In this document: positions 7,084-16,445 of the stretch, piece after piece | How positions within the stretch are numbered: the first letter of the stretch is position 1 | Layout: each line of letters opens with the position of its first letter | NCBI GenBank assembly: GCA_003576905.1 | Contig: QEVG01000037.1 | Location: forward strand, 1 to 46,719 | Length of the DNA: 46,719 nucleotides | Origin: Planctomycetota bacterium | GTDB lineage: Bacteria > Planctomycetota > Phycisphaerae > UBA1845 > UTPLA1 | Direction: 5' to 3' | The notes under the pieces: model-generated | What the model was told of the DNA's origin: nothing | Database searches by the model: none | What the model saw: only the letters and a program-made list of their open reading frames with translations | Program-made: the position numbers and the translations under genes

Positions 7084-8028
7084 ATGAAAACAGTCGTAGC
7101 TATCGGCGGAAACGCGCTCGTCTCGCCCCGCGGGACGGGCGACATACACGATCAATTCGCGCGCAGCCGGGAGGTGGTCAAGTCGCTTGCCGATCTCGTC
7201 GAGCGCGGCTGGCAGGTGACGGTGACGCACGGCAATGGTCCGCAGGTCGGGAACATCATGCGCCGGGTGGAGATATCCTCCGGCGAGGTGTATCCGATCG
7301 ACCTGGGGCTGGCGGTCGCGGACACGCAGGCGGGGATGGGCTACATGATCGCCCAGACCTGGATGAACGAGATGCATCGCCGCCGGCACGACCGGATCGT
7401 GGTGGCGGTCGTAAGCTGCGTGGTCGTCGATCACAATGACCCGGCCTTTGCGCGGCCGACGAAGCCGATCGGGCCGTTTCTGTCGCGGGAGGACGCGGAG
7501 CGGCATCGCGACCGGGACGGCTGGACGATTATCGAGGATTCGGGACGCGGCTGGCGTCGCGTCGTTCCGTCGCCGAAGCCGATCCGGATCATTGAGATGC
7601 CGGTGCTCAAGTCCCTAGTAGAGACCGGGCAGCTTGTGGTGGCGGGCGGCGGTGGAGGAATCCCGATCATCATCGATGAGAAAGGCGAGCAGCAGGGCGT
7701 TGAAGCGGTGATCGACAAGGACCTGACCAGCGCGATGATCGCGGCGGAGGTCGGCGCGGACGTGCTGTCCCTGGTGACGGCGGTCGAGCACGTGTACATC
7801 AACTTCGGTCGGTCCGATCAGGAGGCGCTGCGCCGCGTGGACGTCGAAACGCTGAAGGGACACATCGCGGACCGGCAGTTCCCCGAGGGGTCGATGCTTC
7901 CGAAGATCCGGGCGGCCATCGATTTTCTGGAGCGGCGCGGCAGCAAGAGCGCCCGGGCGGTGATCACGAGTCTCACGCAACTGCCCGCAGCCCTTGGCGG
8001 CCAGACGGGCACCACGATTACGCTGTAA
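7084..8028 (+). CDS. arcC: Carbamate kinase
   Basis: This 314-residue amino-acid-kinase-fold enzyme transfers phosphate between carbamoyl phosphate and ADP, normally making ATP, ammonia and CO2 at the end of carbamoyl catabolic routes. Signatures are AIGGNAL at the N-terminus, VTHGNGPQVGN (about residues 47-57), VVAGGGGGIPI (about 182-192), and the DKDLTSAMIAAEV segment typical of carbamate kinases. Length is that of characterised ArcC and YqeA proteins (about 310). It lies 30 nt after the YgeW-type gene in the same direction, with no arginine deiminase nearby, so the carbamoyl donor is probably that enzyme's product and not citrulline. Confidence 0.93.
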   Translation: MKTVVAIGGNALVSPRGTGDIHDQFARSREVVKSLADLVERGWQVTVTHGNGPQVGNIMRRVEISSGEVYPIDLGLAVADTQAGMGYMIAQTWMNEMHRRRHDRIVVAVVSCVVVDHNDPAFARPTKPIGPFLSREDAERHRDRDGWTIIEDSGRGWRRVVPSPKPIRIIEMPVLKSLVETGQLVVAGGGGGIPIIIDEKGEQQGVEAVIDKDLTSAMIAAEVGADVLSLVTAVEHVYINFGRSDQEALRRVDVETLKGHIADRQFPEGSMLPKIRAAIDFLERRGSKSARAVITSLTQLPAALGGQTGTTITL

Positions 8029-8050
8029 GTCGAGTGCGCACGGGGAGCGG

Positions 8051-8419
8051 CTAACGGGGGCGGGCCGTTTCTTCGCTGAGGATCCACTCGGTCATCACTC
8101 CCGCCTTGAGCGTCAAGCGCCGCGGTCCCCAGGTTTCACATCGAAAGCGTCCGACGCCGATAAAGTCGCCCTGTCGGGCGCATTCGACGACTGCCTGCAT
8201 CCCGGACTCGCAGCAGGTGATGAAGCGGCCGTCGAGGTAGACATAGATGGGCCGATCGGTGCGGTTTTCGAGCCGCAGCGAAGCGCACTGAACATCCACG
8301 GATGGGCGAATCGCGGCGCCGGAGGACAGGACAAGCGCCGCGAGGGCCCCCGCCCGTGCGATTCGAGATGCCCCGCGGCGGGCCGGGGCGATTCCTGAGC
8401 TGCGCGTCCTGAACGACAT
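8051..8419 (-). CDS. Small secreted cysteine-containing protein, unknown
   Basis: This 122-residue protein starts at an ATG with a strong ribosome-binding site (GAGGAGAA, 6 nt upstream), which supports a real gene. An arginine-rich N-terminus and a hydrophobic stretch (AGALAALVLSSGAA) form a signal peptide. The mature part is small, with five cysteines (QCA, TCCE, ECA, RCE) and a beta-rich look (RPIYVYLDGRFI, GDFIGVGRFRCETWG), so it may be a disulfide-stabilised periplasmic or surface domain. I do not recognise the family. It lies tail to tail with the carbamate kinase gene, 22 nt away, and downstream of the large DUF11 protein on the same strand. Confidence 0.6.
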   Translation of the reverse strand: MSFRTRSSGIAPARRGASRIARAGALAALVLSSGAAIRPSVDVQCASLRLENRTDRPIYVYLDGRFITCCESGMQAVVECARQGDFIGVGRFRCETWGPRRLTLKAGVMTEWILSEETARPR

Positions 8420-8517
8420 GATTGTTCTCCTCGACGGGGCTCAAGGCCCCATCGGCGGAGAACCGTTGTTTTCATGAACGCGCGGGCGGTCGCAGGGCGG
8501 CGGCACACACCTTGATA

Positions 8518-11500
8518 TCAGTATGGTCCGGTGGGGCCGATGTCGATTTCAGCCGGTCCACCGGACGCGCGGCTATTTCGCCGCCGCGCCCGGCCGATGG
8601 CAAGCGCGGGCGCAATAAGGGCCACGCCCGCTGACAGTACGCCTGGGCCGCACGCCTCGACGGGGAACGGGGCGGCCTGCGGCGCGGCGGATTGCGATGC
8701 TCCGGCAGCGCCTGTGCCGGCCGGGGCCGCGACGCGCTGGTGGGCCGAGAGACATCGCGGGAAGCGTGGGTGCGTCGGTATGTCCCACTCCGCCCGGAAG
8801 TGGAAGATATCGTTGCAGTCCACATCGCCGTCACCGTCCAAGTCGGCCTCCGGGTCGTAGCCCGGTTCGCCGGACGATGTGCCGAAGGCAGCCACGAGAA
8901 GGTTGTAGTCGTCCTCGTCGACGTCTCCATCTCCGTCGATGTCGCCGGGGACATCCGGGTCGGCGGCCGAATCGATCCACTGGACTCCCACCGAGAGATC
9001 GGCAGAGATCGGCACGAGGGCCGGGACGGGATCGAGGTCGATCGCGATGGTCGGATCGGCGAAGTCCGTCGCGACCGACGCGTAGAGGATTCCGTCGGGG
9101 CCCTCCGTCATTGAATACAGGTAGTTGAACGCGGGGCCGAGGGCCCGGACATTCGGGACGAGGACGGTCTCCGTGCCGAGAAGGCGATCGAGCCGCGCGA
9201 CGGCGAGGGGCTGAATGCCGAAGCTGGAGTTGGCGACAAGATAGTTGCCGTCGCGCCCGAGGGCGATGGTCGTCGGGATCGGGATATTTGCGGGGGCGAA
9301 GGCCTGGTATGCGGCCGGGTCCGTCGGGTCAATGCGAAGAATGCGGGCGCCGAGTCCTTCGATGAAGCCGACGGCGGCGATTCGACCGTCCGGGTCCACG
9401 ACGAGGCCTTCATGGCCGTCACCGAAGACCTGCGGCGAGAGTTCCGCGCCGTCGAAGACCATCGACCATGCCCGCGAATCGGGATGGAAGCGGACGATCT
9501 TGAGCTGGCGGTTTCCGACGCCCTGGTTCGATCCGGCGATCAGCATGGCACTATCGGCCGGATCGAAGGCGGCGCGGGTGAGGTATCCGAAGGGCTGAAT
9601 GCCGAAGGTCTCGGCGAGGTCGTCCGGGAAGATTTCGAAATCGAGCGTGTCGGGATTGATTCGGAACATGGGAAGGCCCATGACCCAGATGTCTCCGCCG
9701 GGCGTGCGCGTGGCGCTGTAGAGGATTTCGTGTCCGATGCACATCAGGATGTTGCTTGCCGCATCGAGGCCGGGGCGAAGCGTCCACAGCCGGGCCTCGA
9801 AGCCTGAATTGGCGAAGAGGCCGAGGAGATGCGGGTCGGCGGGAGGTTCGGGAACGGCGAGAAGCGTGAGACTGGCGAAGAGGTCGTTGCAGTCGCCGGT
9901 CCGGCCGCTGATTGGAAGGAGATTGCGACACTGTCCGGCGGCGGTCGCAACGCGAAAAGTGACTCGAACGCTGGTATTCCCGGCGATCGGACCGGTCCAG
10001 GTGATAGTGTGCGCCGTGCCATCGTAGCTCGCGCCGGGATCGGTCGGGGCGATAAACGGGGGATTCCCGGCGGGAGAAAAGTCAGCGGGCAGTGACACAC
10101 TTATCGACACATCGGGCTGCGCCTCGGGCAGTTGGTTGGTAAGGATGAACTGGACATCGAGGTCTGTGCCCGGGCGGAAGACCTGGGTTGCGATGGAGCC
10201 GATCGCCGTTGATTGCGGCGGGCCGATGGGCGGAAGCGCGAACATCTCGACATGGACAGGCCGGATGATGTCGAAGGGGCCCGGGGGCGTCGCCTCGACG
10301 AGGGAGATTCCGCAGGGGTTGCGGAGCTGTATCGGGCTGCCGTGATTGAGCCATGTGTTTGAGTTGAAGGAGGTCGTGCAGTCGCTGACGCGGGTCGTAA
10401 AGACGACCTGCACGGTCGCTCCCGAGCCCACGGGACCGGTCCAAGTGAGCTGGTTGCCGCTTATTGTGGCGACGCCCCCGCCGGCGTCGACGACGGCGTC
10501 GAATCCGGCGTTGGGACCGGCGTTGCATGAGAAGTTGACTGCAGTGCGGGCGGTGTTCGCCGTTTCCTCCAGGGTGATCGTATGGGTGACAAGATCGCCG
10601 CGCTGAAGAGGATCGCGCGCGGGCACGGACGACACCGAAAGGGCCATCGGGTCTGAGTCGGCGGGGGTTACAGGCGTGGTGACCGAAGGCGATCCGGCGA
10701 AGGGCGTGCCGTTGGCGACGATGCGGTAGTTGAAATTCTGGAGCGAGGTGACGCCGCAATTGGCGCGGACCTGGAGTTGAACGGAGCCAGCGCCGCCGGG
10801 CGCGAGCGTGCCGGGAATGTTCCAGGTGACGGTACGCGTGTTGGCGTTGAAGGATCCGCCGTTGGAAGACGAGACGTACGTGCTGCCATTTGGAATGACA
10901 TCGGTGATGACCATTCCGGTGGCGGCCAGGTCGCCGACGTTCGAGTAGGAGAGCGTGTATTCGAGAACGGTTCCCTCCTGGACGGCCGGCGCGGGCGCGG
11001 TCTTGGTGATGTCGAGGTCCAGAATGTCGCAGTCCTGACACGTGCTGAGCGATCCGAGCCACGACCCGCCGGGGAGGGCGGCGCATTCGGTCTCGGTAAG
11101 CCCGGCAAGGCAGAAGGAGGCGAAACAGCACGCGCCGGGCAGATTGCAGTCGGCACAGGTAGAGCCGGGCCCGCTCCAGTTTCCGCCCATCGCCTCACAC
11201 TGCGTGAGGGTTTCCTCGGTGCACCCGCCTTCGGACATGCAGCAGGCGCCGGTGTCGTCCGGCGGGGGTCCACCGCAGGGGGCGAAGGGAAACTCGTCGG
11301 CGCCCGAGGTGAGGGCGGGGTGCGTGACGCGAATAAAAAAGTCGCCGCCGTTTTCGATCATTTCGGCTGCTGCGGCGGGGGCGGGCAGATTGAAGAGGGC
11401 GCCGCCGACGTTGCTGGTCATCGCGGTCCCGAAGGCCGGGCCGGGACAGAGATTGACGAGGGTGTAGTCGGAGGAGGGAGGCGCGCTGCCGGTTGCTCCA

Positions 11501-12198
11501 TGCTGGACAAAGGCGACGTCGCCGTAGGGCGAGACGTGAATGCGATGAAAGGGAAAGCCGTTGTTGAAGCCCGGGAACGTGGTTCGATGCATGCCGCTGA
11601 CCAGATCGAACCAGTAGACCTGGTTTCGGCCGAAGCTGTTGGCGTCGCGGACGTAGGCGACGCGCTGGGGTGAGACGGCGGCAGGCGGGCAGACGAGGCC
11701 GACACCGCCGACGCCGGTCGGCGCGCAGAGGTAGGTATCGTAGAAGCCGAGGTCGCCGATTCCGCCGTCGATGCAGGCGTTGTCGATGATCGTGAGATTG
11801 GGCGGATTCGAGGTGTCGAAGAAATAGACGGGAGTGCCGCCGCCGGGGCACGATCCGCCGAAGGCCAGCAGAATGTCACGCGTGGGCGAGAGCTGGAGAT
11901 TCACGGGAAACGCCTGCGGGCCGAGGTTCGGGATGTTGTAAGTCGCGTCGGTGGCGCCGTCGCCGTCGCGGTCGATGAAGATGCTGGAGGCATTGCGACT
12001 GACACCGCCGGTGCCCTGGGTTGGATGTATCCACCAGCTGTTGAAGGGGGCGAACGGGCCGGTCAGCGTCTGGGCCGCGGCGGGTGCGGCGGCCAGGGCG
12101 AAGGCCAGCAGTCCCGGGAACATGCGGCCGGTCCCGGGGCGGCGGGCGCGGCCGTGCGGTCGGTGGCTTCGGAACAACTTCACGTGTGGGCTGAACAT
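8518..12198 (-). CDS. Giant secreted DUF11/dockerin-like surface protein with C-terminal sorting tail
   Basis: This 1226-residue protein has a long basic N-terminus and a signal peptide ending in AAPAAAQ. The first third resembles a beta-propeller-like or adhesin domain. Two cysteine-rich repeats follow (GACCMSEGGC and GACCFASFCLAG, each ending in CADC/CQDC). At least two DUF11-type Ig-like modules come next (LDITKTAPAPAVQEG onward), then a large WD/SMP-30-like propeller. A dockerin-like pair of EF-hand loops (DIDGDGDVDEDDYN and DLDGDGDVDCNDIF) precedes the C-terminus. The end has ACGPG, a hydrophobic stretch and RARRR, like the MYXO-CTERM/GC-trans-RRR class, although 19 residues follow the arginines. 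GGGAG precedes the ATG at 12198. A role in surface display or matrix binding is inferred; no enzyme is evident. Confidence 0.85.
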   Translation of the reverse strand: MFSPHVKLFRSHRPHGRARRPGTGRMFPGLLAFALAAAPAAAQTLTGPFAPFNSWWIHPTQGTGGVSRNASSIFIDRDGDGATDATYNIPNLGPQAFPVNLQLSPTRDILLAFGGSCPGGGTPVYFFDTSNPPNLTIIDNACIDGGIGDLGFYDTYLCAPTGVGGVGLVCPPAAVSPQRVAYVRDANSFGRNQVYWFDLVSGMHRTTFPGFNNGFPFHRIHVSPYGDVAFVQHGATGSAPPSSDYTLVNLCPGPAFGTAMTSNVGGALFNLPAPAAAAEMIENGGDFFIRVTHPALTSGADEFPFAPCGGPPPDDTGACCMSEGGCTEETLTQCEAMGGNWSGPGSTCADCNLPGACCFASFCLAGLTETECAALPGGSWLGSLSTCQDCDILDLDITKTAPAPAVQEGTVLEYTLSYSNVGDLAATGMVITDVIPNGSTYVSSSNGGSFNANTRTVTWNIPGTLAPGGAGSVQLQVRANCGVTSLQNFNYRIVANGTPFAGSPSVTTPVTPADSDPMALSVSSVPARDPLQRGDLVTHTITLEETANTARTAVNFSCNAGPNAGFDAVVDAGGGVATISGNQLTWTGPVGSGATVQVVFTTRVSDCTTSFNSNTWLNHGSPIQLRNPCGISLVEATPPGPFDIIRPVHVEMFALPPIGPPQSTAIGSIATQVFRPGTDLDVQFILTNQLPEAQPDVSISVSLPADFSPAGNPPFIAPTDPGASYDGTAHTITWTGPIAGNTSVRVTFRVATAAGQCRNLLPISGRTGDCNDLFASLTLLAVPEPPADPHLLGLFANSGFEARLWTLRPGLDAASNILMCIGHEILYSATRTPGGDIWVMGLPMFRINPDTLDFEIFPDDLAETFGIQPFGYLTRAAFDPADSAMLIAGSNQGVGNRQLKIVRFHPDSRAWSMVFDGAELSPQVFGDGHEGLVVDPDGRIAAVGFIEGLGARILRIDPTDPAAYQAFAPANIPIPTTIALGRDGNYLVANSSFGIQPLAVARLDRLLGTETVLVPNVRALGPAFNYLYSMTEGPDGILYASVATDFADPTIAIDLDPVPALVPISADLSVGVQWIDSAADPDVPGDIDGDGDVDEDDYNLLVAAFGTSSGEPGYDPEADLDGDGDVDCNDIFHFRAEWDIPTHPRFPRCLSAHQRVAAPAGTGAAGASQSAAPQAAPFPVEACGPGVLSAGVALIAPALAIGRARRRNSRASGGPAEIDIGPTGPY

Positions 12199-12509
12199 TT
12201 TGATCTCCCAATGGTGGGCGCAGGCCCAGGGTTATGCCCGAAGCGCGGACGAGTCCGGCCGGCGGGCGGCGAGGAGTGTCACGAAATTGCGCAGGCCTGC
12301 GGGGAGCCGAACCTGTTCTCGGCCCGTGGCGTACGGCACGGATCGGGGGTTTGCCCTTGGGGGCGCTCGTGGCCGCACGGTTACGAGCCGTATCAGGCTG
12401 GGCGGGCCGCGACCCGCTTTTGTGGGGCAGGTTGGGCAGGTAAGATGCAAGGGATCGGGCATCCTGCGACCTGTCACTCAGAAGACCATGCGGAATTCGG
12501 GCTTTTCGG
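12199..12509. other. Divergent intergenic region, surface protein / ECF sigma
   Basis: This 311-nt region separates two divergent starts and must hold promoters for both. I see no gene. A weak candidate for the sigma gene is TTGTGG (12420-12425) with TAAGAT (12441-12446), whose 15-nt spacer is short. ECF factors often drive their own promoters, but no repeated motif could be defined. Confidence 0.4.
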
Positions 12510-13145
12510 GTGACAGTTATGGTTGGCTTTTTCATGAACGGGGCACATTCCATGCCCTTGTCGGGCGCGCTCACGCACGTGCTTCGGGCGGCGGGGGAGG
12601 GGGATGTTCGCGCGCGGATGCGGCTTTTATCGCTGATCTATGGCGATCTGCATCGCATCGCGGCGTCACAGATGCGCGGTGAGCGTATCGACCACACCTT
12701 GCAGCCGACGGCGCTGGTTCACGAGGCGTATCTGCGTCTGTTCGGAGAGAACCCTGCGGGTTGGGAGAATCGGGCGCATTTCTTCGCGGCGGCGGCGGAA
12801 TCGATGCGGCGGATACTTGTGGATCATGCGCGGGCGCGGGCTGCGGACAAGCGCGGCGGCGGTCGGACCCGGTCTTGTCTTGAGCAGGTCCGCGAATCGG
12901 CGGTGATCGATGAGTCCGCGGACGATCCGCGCGTGTTTCTTGATATTGACGAGGCCCTTCGGGAGTTCGAGCGGATCGAGCCGGAAAAGGCGACCATCGT
13001 AAAGATGCGGTTTTACGGCGGCCTGGGGATGGAGGAGATCGCGGCGGCCCTGGGGATATCGGTTCGGACCGTCAAGCGGCACTGGCGGTATGCCCGGGCG
13101 TGGCTGTACCGGCGGATCGCGAGCGAGCCGGCGGGGGACGCGTGA
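12510..13145 (+). CDS. ECF RNA polymerase sigma factor (Sig-70_X6/TIGR02999-like)
   Basis: This protein of up to 211 residues is an ECF sigma factor of the group common in Planctomycetes and Acidobacteria. Region 2 includes DLHRIAASQMRGERIDHTLQPTALVHEAYLRLF and RAHFFAAAAESMRRILVDHARAR. Region 4 is the helix-turn-helix EKATIVKMRFYGGLGMEEIAAALGISVRTVKRHWRYARAWL. Family members typically lack an adjacent classical anti-sigma factor and are associated with Ser/Thr kinases, as here. The start is uncertain: GTG at 12510 gives the longest form, while ATG codons at 12519, 12534 and 12552 are possible and homology begins near 12552. The stop codon overlaps the kinase GTG. Confidence 0.9.
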   Translation: MTVMVGFFMNGAHSMPLSGALTHVLRAAGEGDVRARMRLLSLIYGDLHRIAASQMRGERIDHTLQPTALVHEAYLRLFGENPAGWENRAHFFAAAAESMRRILVDHARARAADKRGGGRTRSCLEQVRESAVIDESADDPRVFLDIDEALREFERIEPEKATIVKMRFYGGLGMEEIAAALGISVRTVKRHWRYARAWLYRRIASEPAGDA

Positions 13146-15274
13146 TCGCGCACACGGCCGTGTTGGCCCCGACGGGAGGCGCACTGCGCATGCAACCGGG
13201 TGGAGGAATCGGCGTGGATTCCGCGCGAAACCGTCTCGAAGAGGTCTTCTCGGACGCGCTGGAGCAGGCGCCGGAGCTGCGCGCTTCCTTTCTGGATCGG
13301 GCGTGCGGCGAAGACACGGCCCTTCGTGCCGAGGTGGAAGCTCTCCTATCCGCGGACAGCAGTGCCTCGGGTTTCATGGAATCTCCGGCGTGCGACTCGT
13401 CGTGGGTGGGGCTTCCGTCGGGCGAGACGGCGCGGCAGGAGATACCGCCCGGCACGCGAATCGGCTCGTACAGCGTGATTCGCTACATCGCGACCGGGGG
13501 CATGGGGAGCGTGTACGAGGCGATTCAGGATCAGCCGCGTCGGACGGTAGCGCTGAAGGTTCTGCGCGCGGGCCTGACGACGCCGAAGGACATTCGACGG
13601 TTTCAATTCGAGTCCGACCTGCTGGGGCGGTTGCAGCACCCCGGTATTGCACGCATTTACGAAGCGGGGATGCACGACGACGGCACGCGGAGCGTTCCGT
13701 ACTTCGCGATGGAATATCTGCCCGAAGCGTGCTCGATCGTGGAACATGCGCGGCGTCGCGGGCTGTCGATTGCGGAGCGCATGGAGCTGATGGCGCAGGT
13801 CTGCGACGCGGTGCATCACGGGCACCAGAAAGGCGTGATCCACCGCGATCTGAAGCCGGGCAATCTGCTGGTGTCCTGCGAGCCGGATCATGCGCCTGCG
13901 GTGAAGGTGATCGACTTCGGGGTCGCGGTGGCGATGGATGCCGACCGCCAGGCGACGCTGCGTGCGGAATACCGCGAGCTGGCGGGGACGCTGGAGTACA
14001 TGAGCCCGGAGCAGGTGGGGGGCGACGATGGGGAAATGGACACGCGTTCGGACGTGTACTCGCTCGGGGTGATTCTCTACGAGCTTCTGTCGGATGCGCG
14101 GCCGTTCGATCTTTCCGGGATGGCGCTGGCGGAGGCGTTGCGGACGATCCTGGAGTCGCGTCCCCCGGCGCTGGAGGAAATCCGCCCGGAGCTGCGCGGT
14201 GATCCGGCGACGATCGTTGCGAAGGCGATGGCGCCGGAAAAGGCGAATCGCTACCAGTCCGCGGCGGAGCTCGCGGCGGATCTGCGGCGGTATCCGCGCA
14301 ATGAGCCGATCGCCGCGCGGCCTTTCAGCCGGGTGTATTACGTCCGCAAGTTCATCGCGCGCAACCGGGCGCTGGTGCTCGGCGTCGTGCTGGCGAGCCT
14401 GGGGCTGGTCGCGGGTTCGAGCGTCGCGGTTTGGAAGGCGATCGAGGCGACGCGTCAGCGCAACCGGGCGCAGGCCGAGGCGCAGCGCGCCGAACAGATC
14501 AACGCATTTCTGCGATCGATCCTGAACGCCGCCGATCCGCGCACGTCGACGGTCGACGTATCTGTCCGCGCGGCGCTCGACCGGGCCGTCGCGCAGTTTG
14601 ACCGCGCGGAGGTGAGCGATCCGGCCACGTATGCCCGGATAGAGAGCATGATCGGCGGGATCTACGCCCGCATGGAGCGCAACGCCGAGGCGGCTCGGCA
14701 CCTGGCGCTGGCGGTGGACGCATATCGGGAGGCGTCCGGCGGCGCGGCCGATCTGACGCTGGCCAACGCGCTGGCGGACCTGGCGTGGGTGACGTTCGGC
14801 GACGACGAGCAGCCGTATCGGGCCGGGTATGAACTGTTCTCCGAGGCGCTGGAGATCACGCGGCGGATCCTGGGGGAGGAAGACGCCGCCGTGGCGAACC
14901 TGAAGGTCTATGTGGCGACCTCTTTGCGCGACATGGGTGAGTTTGAGCGGGCCGACGTTCTGTTCGACGAGGGAATGCGCGCGCTGCGGGCGGAGAAGGG
15001 CGAGGAGTGCGGGGACTACGCGTTCGCGTTGACGATGCTCGCGGGCTGCCGCTACCGGCAGAACCGGCACGCCGAGGCCGAGGACCTGTATCGGCGGGGG
15101 CTGGCGATTCAGCGGAGAGTTCTCGGTGAGGATCACGTACAGGTGGCCATCACGCTGAATTGTCTTGCGCGCCTTCTCGGCAGGCAGGGGCGAAGCGAGG
15201 AGGCGCGGCTTCTTCAGGAGCAGGCGGATGCGATTCGTGCCCGGCGGATCGGTCCGCGCGAGATCTGCGAGTAG
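13142..15274 (+). CDS. Membrane Ser/Thr protein kinase with C-terminal TPRs
   Basis: This protein of 710 residues (GTG at 13142 within GTGA, overlapping the sigma stop) is a Hanks-type kinase. A short N-terminal helix region (LEEVFSDALEQAPELRASFLDRACG) precedes the kinase domain, which shows the glycine loop ATGGMGSVYEA, VALKVL (lysine), HRDLKPGN (catalytic loop), VIDFGVAV (DFG) and GTLEYMSPEQ (APE region). One transmembrane helix (LVLGVVLASLGLVAGSSVAVW) follows, then an extracytoplasmic part with TPR-like helices (about residues 500-700). The longer reading frame from 13100 would overlap the sigma gene by 46 nt and is less likely. Coupling implies that the kinase controls the sigma factor, as shown for related ECF groups, but targets are unknown. 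Confidence 0.92.
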   Translation: MIAHTAVLAPTGGALRMQPGGGIGVDSARNRLEEVFSDALEQAPELRASFLDRACGEDTALRAEVEALLSADSSASGFMESPACDSSWVGLPSGETARQEIPPGTRIGSYSVIRYIATGGMGSVYEAIQDQPRRTVALKVLRAGLTTPKDIRRFQFESDLLGRLQHPGIARIYEAGMHDDGTRSVPYFAMEYLPEACSIVEHARRRGLSIAERMELMAQVCDAVHHGHQKGVIHRDLKPGNLLVSCEPDHAPAVKVIDFGVAVAMDADRQATLRAEYRELAGTLEYMSPEQVGGDDGEMDTRSDVYSLGVILYELLSDARPFDLSGMALAEALRTILESRPPALEEIRPELRGDPATIVAKAMAPEKANRYQSAAELAADLRRYPRNEPIAARPFSRVYYVRKFIARNRALVLGVVLASLGLVAGSSVAVWKAIEATRQRNRAQAEAQRAEQINAFLRSILNAADPRTSTVDVSVRAALDRAVAQFDRAEVSDPATYARIESMIGGIYARMERNAEAARHLALAVDAYREASGGAADLTLANALADLAWVTFGDDEQPYRAGYELFSEALEITRRILGEEDAAVANLKVYVATSLRDMGEFERADVLFDEGMRALRAEKGEECGDYAFALTMLAGCRYRQNRHAEAEDLYRRGLAIQRRVLGEDHVQVAITLNCLARLLGRQGRSEEARLLQEQADAIRARRIGPREICE

Positions 15275-15336
15275 AAGTCATCCGGTTTGGGGGCCGCGCC
15301 GCCCGCTTGTCCTGGGTTGGGGTCGAGAAGGTCGTA

Positions 15337-16305
15337 TCACTTGGCGCTCCGGTCGTCGCGGGGATCGTTTTCGATTTCCAGTTTTCGCAGGCGGTAGAGG
15401 ACGCGCTCGAGGAACAGGCGGTTGGAGCGAATCGTGTCGGCGAGCAGTCCCATCATGCACAACAGGACGCCGACATTGAGGAGCAGGCCGGCGACGACGA
15501 CCGACTGAATGTGTCCCTTGCCCTCGCCGAGGAGCATGTAGTAGAGGTAGCGCAGGCAGAGGATCGCGCCGCCGAGGATGGCAAGGCCGCCGGCCCCGAT
15601 GAACACGCGCAGGGGGCGGTACATCGTGTAGACGCGCAGCAGGGTGATCATCTGAAGGCCGATGTAGCGGCCCATGGAGCCGAAAAGGCGGCTGGCCCGG
15701 GTTGCGGGATTTACGCGGATGGGGACGTGCGCGACTTTCAGCTTCTGCTGCGAGGCGGCGACCAGGGTTTCGAGCGAATAGGTGAAATCGCTGGTGATGT
15801 TGAGCCGCAGGGCCGCGTCGCGTGTCAGCGCGCGGAAGCCGCTCGCGGCGTCGGGCAGGTCGAGCCCGGTGATTCGGCGCAGGGTCCAGCTGCCGAGGCG
15901 CTGGAGGCGTTTCTTGAGCGGGGAGAAGTCGTCAATCTGTTCGATGGGCCGGTCCCCGATGACCATGTCGGCCTCGTCGCAGAGAATGGGGGCGACAAGG
16001 TCGGCCACGCAGGCGCCGGCGTACTGGTTGTCACCGTCGGTGTTCACGATGACGTCCGCGCCGCGGGCGAGGCAGGCGGAGATGCCGGCCTCGAAGGCGC
16101 GGGCGAGTCCCTTTTTTCGGGGAATACGTATGACGTGATCGACGCCGTGGTCCCTGGCAACAGTCGCGGTATTGTCGATGCTGCCGTCATCGACGACGAG
16201 CCATTCGACGCAATCGAAGCCGGGCACGGAGCGCGGCAGATCGGCCAGCGTACCGGGGAGCGTCTCGGCCTCGTTGTGGCAGCAGATCTGGATGATGAGC
16301 TTCAT
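15337..16305 (-). CDS. Family 2 glycosyltransferase, polyprenyl-phosphate sugar synthase type
   Basis: This 322-residue protein is a GT-A-fold family 2 glycosyltransferase of the DPM1/GtrB type, which attaches a sugar from a nucleotide donor to polyprenyl phosphate. It opens with IIQICCHNEAETLPGTL, and shows VVDDGSIDNT, the NTDGDNQY metal site, and SGFRALTRDAALRL. The C-terminus has two or three transmembrane helices (PLRVFIGAGGLAILGGAILCL; SVVVAGLLLNVGVLLCMMGLL), as in membrane-anchored members. It starts 140 nt from, and divergent to, a GT-C membrane glycosyltransferase gene, which would be the expected consumer of a lipid-linked sugar. Donor and sugar are not predictable here. Confidence 0.88.
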   Translation of the reverse strand: MKLIIQICCHNEAETLPGTLADLPRSVPGFDCVEWLVVDDGSIDNTATVARDHGVDHVIRIPRKKGLARAFEAGISACLARGADVIVNTDGDNQYAGACVADLVAPILCDEADMVIGDRPIEQIDDFSPLKKRLQRLGSWTLRRITGLDLPDAASGFRALTRDAALRLNITSDFTYSLETLVAASQQKLKVAHVPIRVNPATRASRLFGSMGRYIGLQMITLLRVYTMYRPLRVFIGAGGLAILGGAILCLRYLYYMLLGEGKGHIQSVVVAGLLLNVGVLLCMMGLLADTIRSNRLFLERVLYRLRKLEIENDPRDDRSAK

Positions 16306-16445
16306 GGGCCGCCCTTGAAGAACCGACCGGCCGCGGCCGGCGCGAAGGACCGATCAGACCGGGCGCGGGTCGCGCGGTGAATCGCGGATTCCCGTCCAGC
16401 GTAGCATGATATGATGCCGCGTACCAAGCGGGAGCGTGACGCGGA

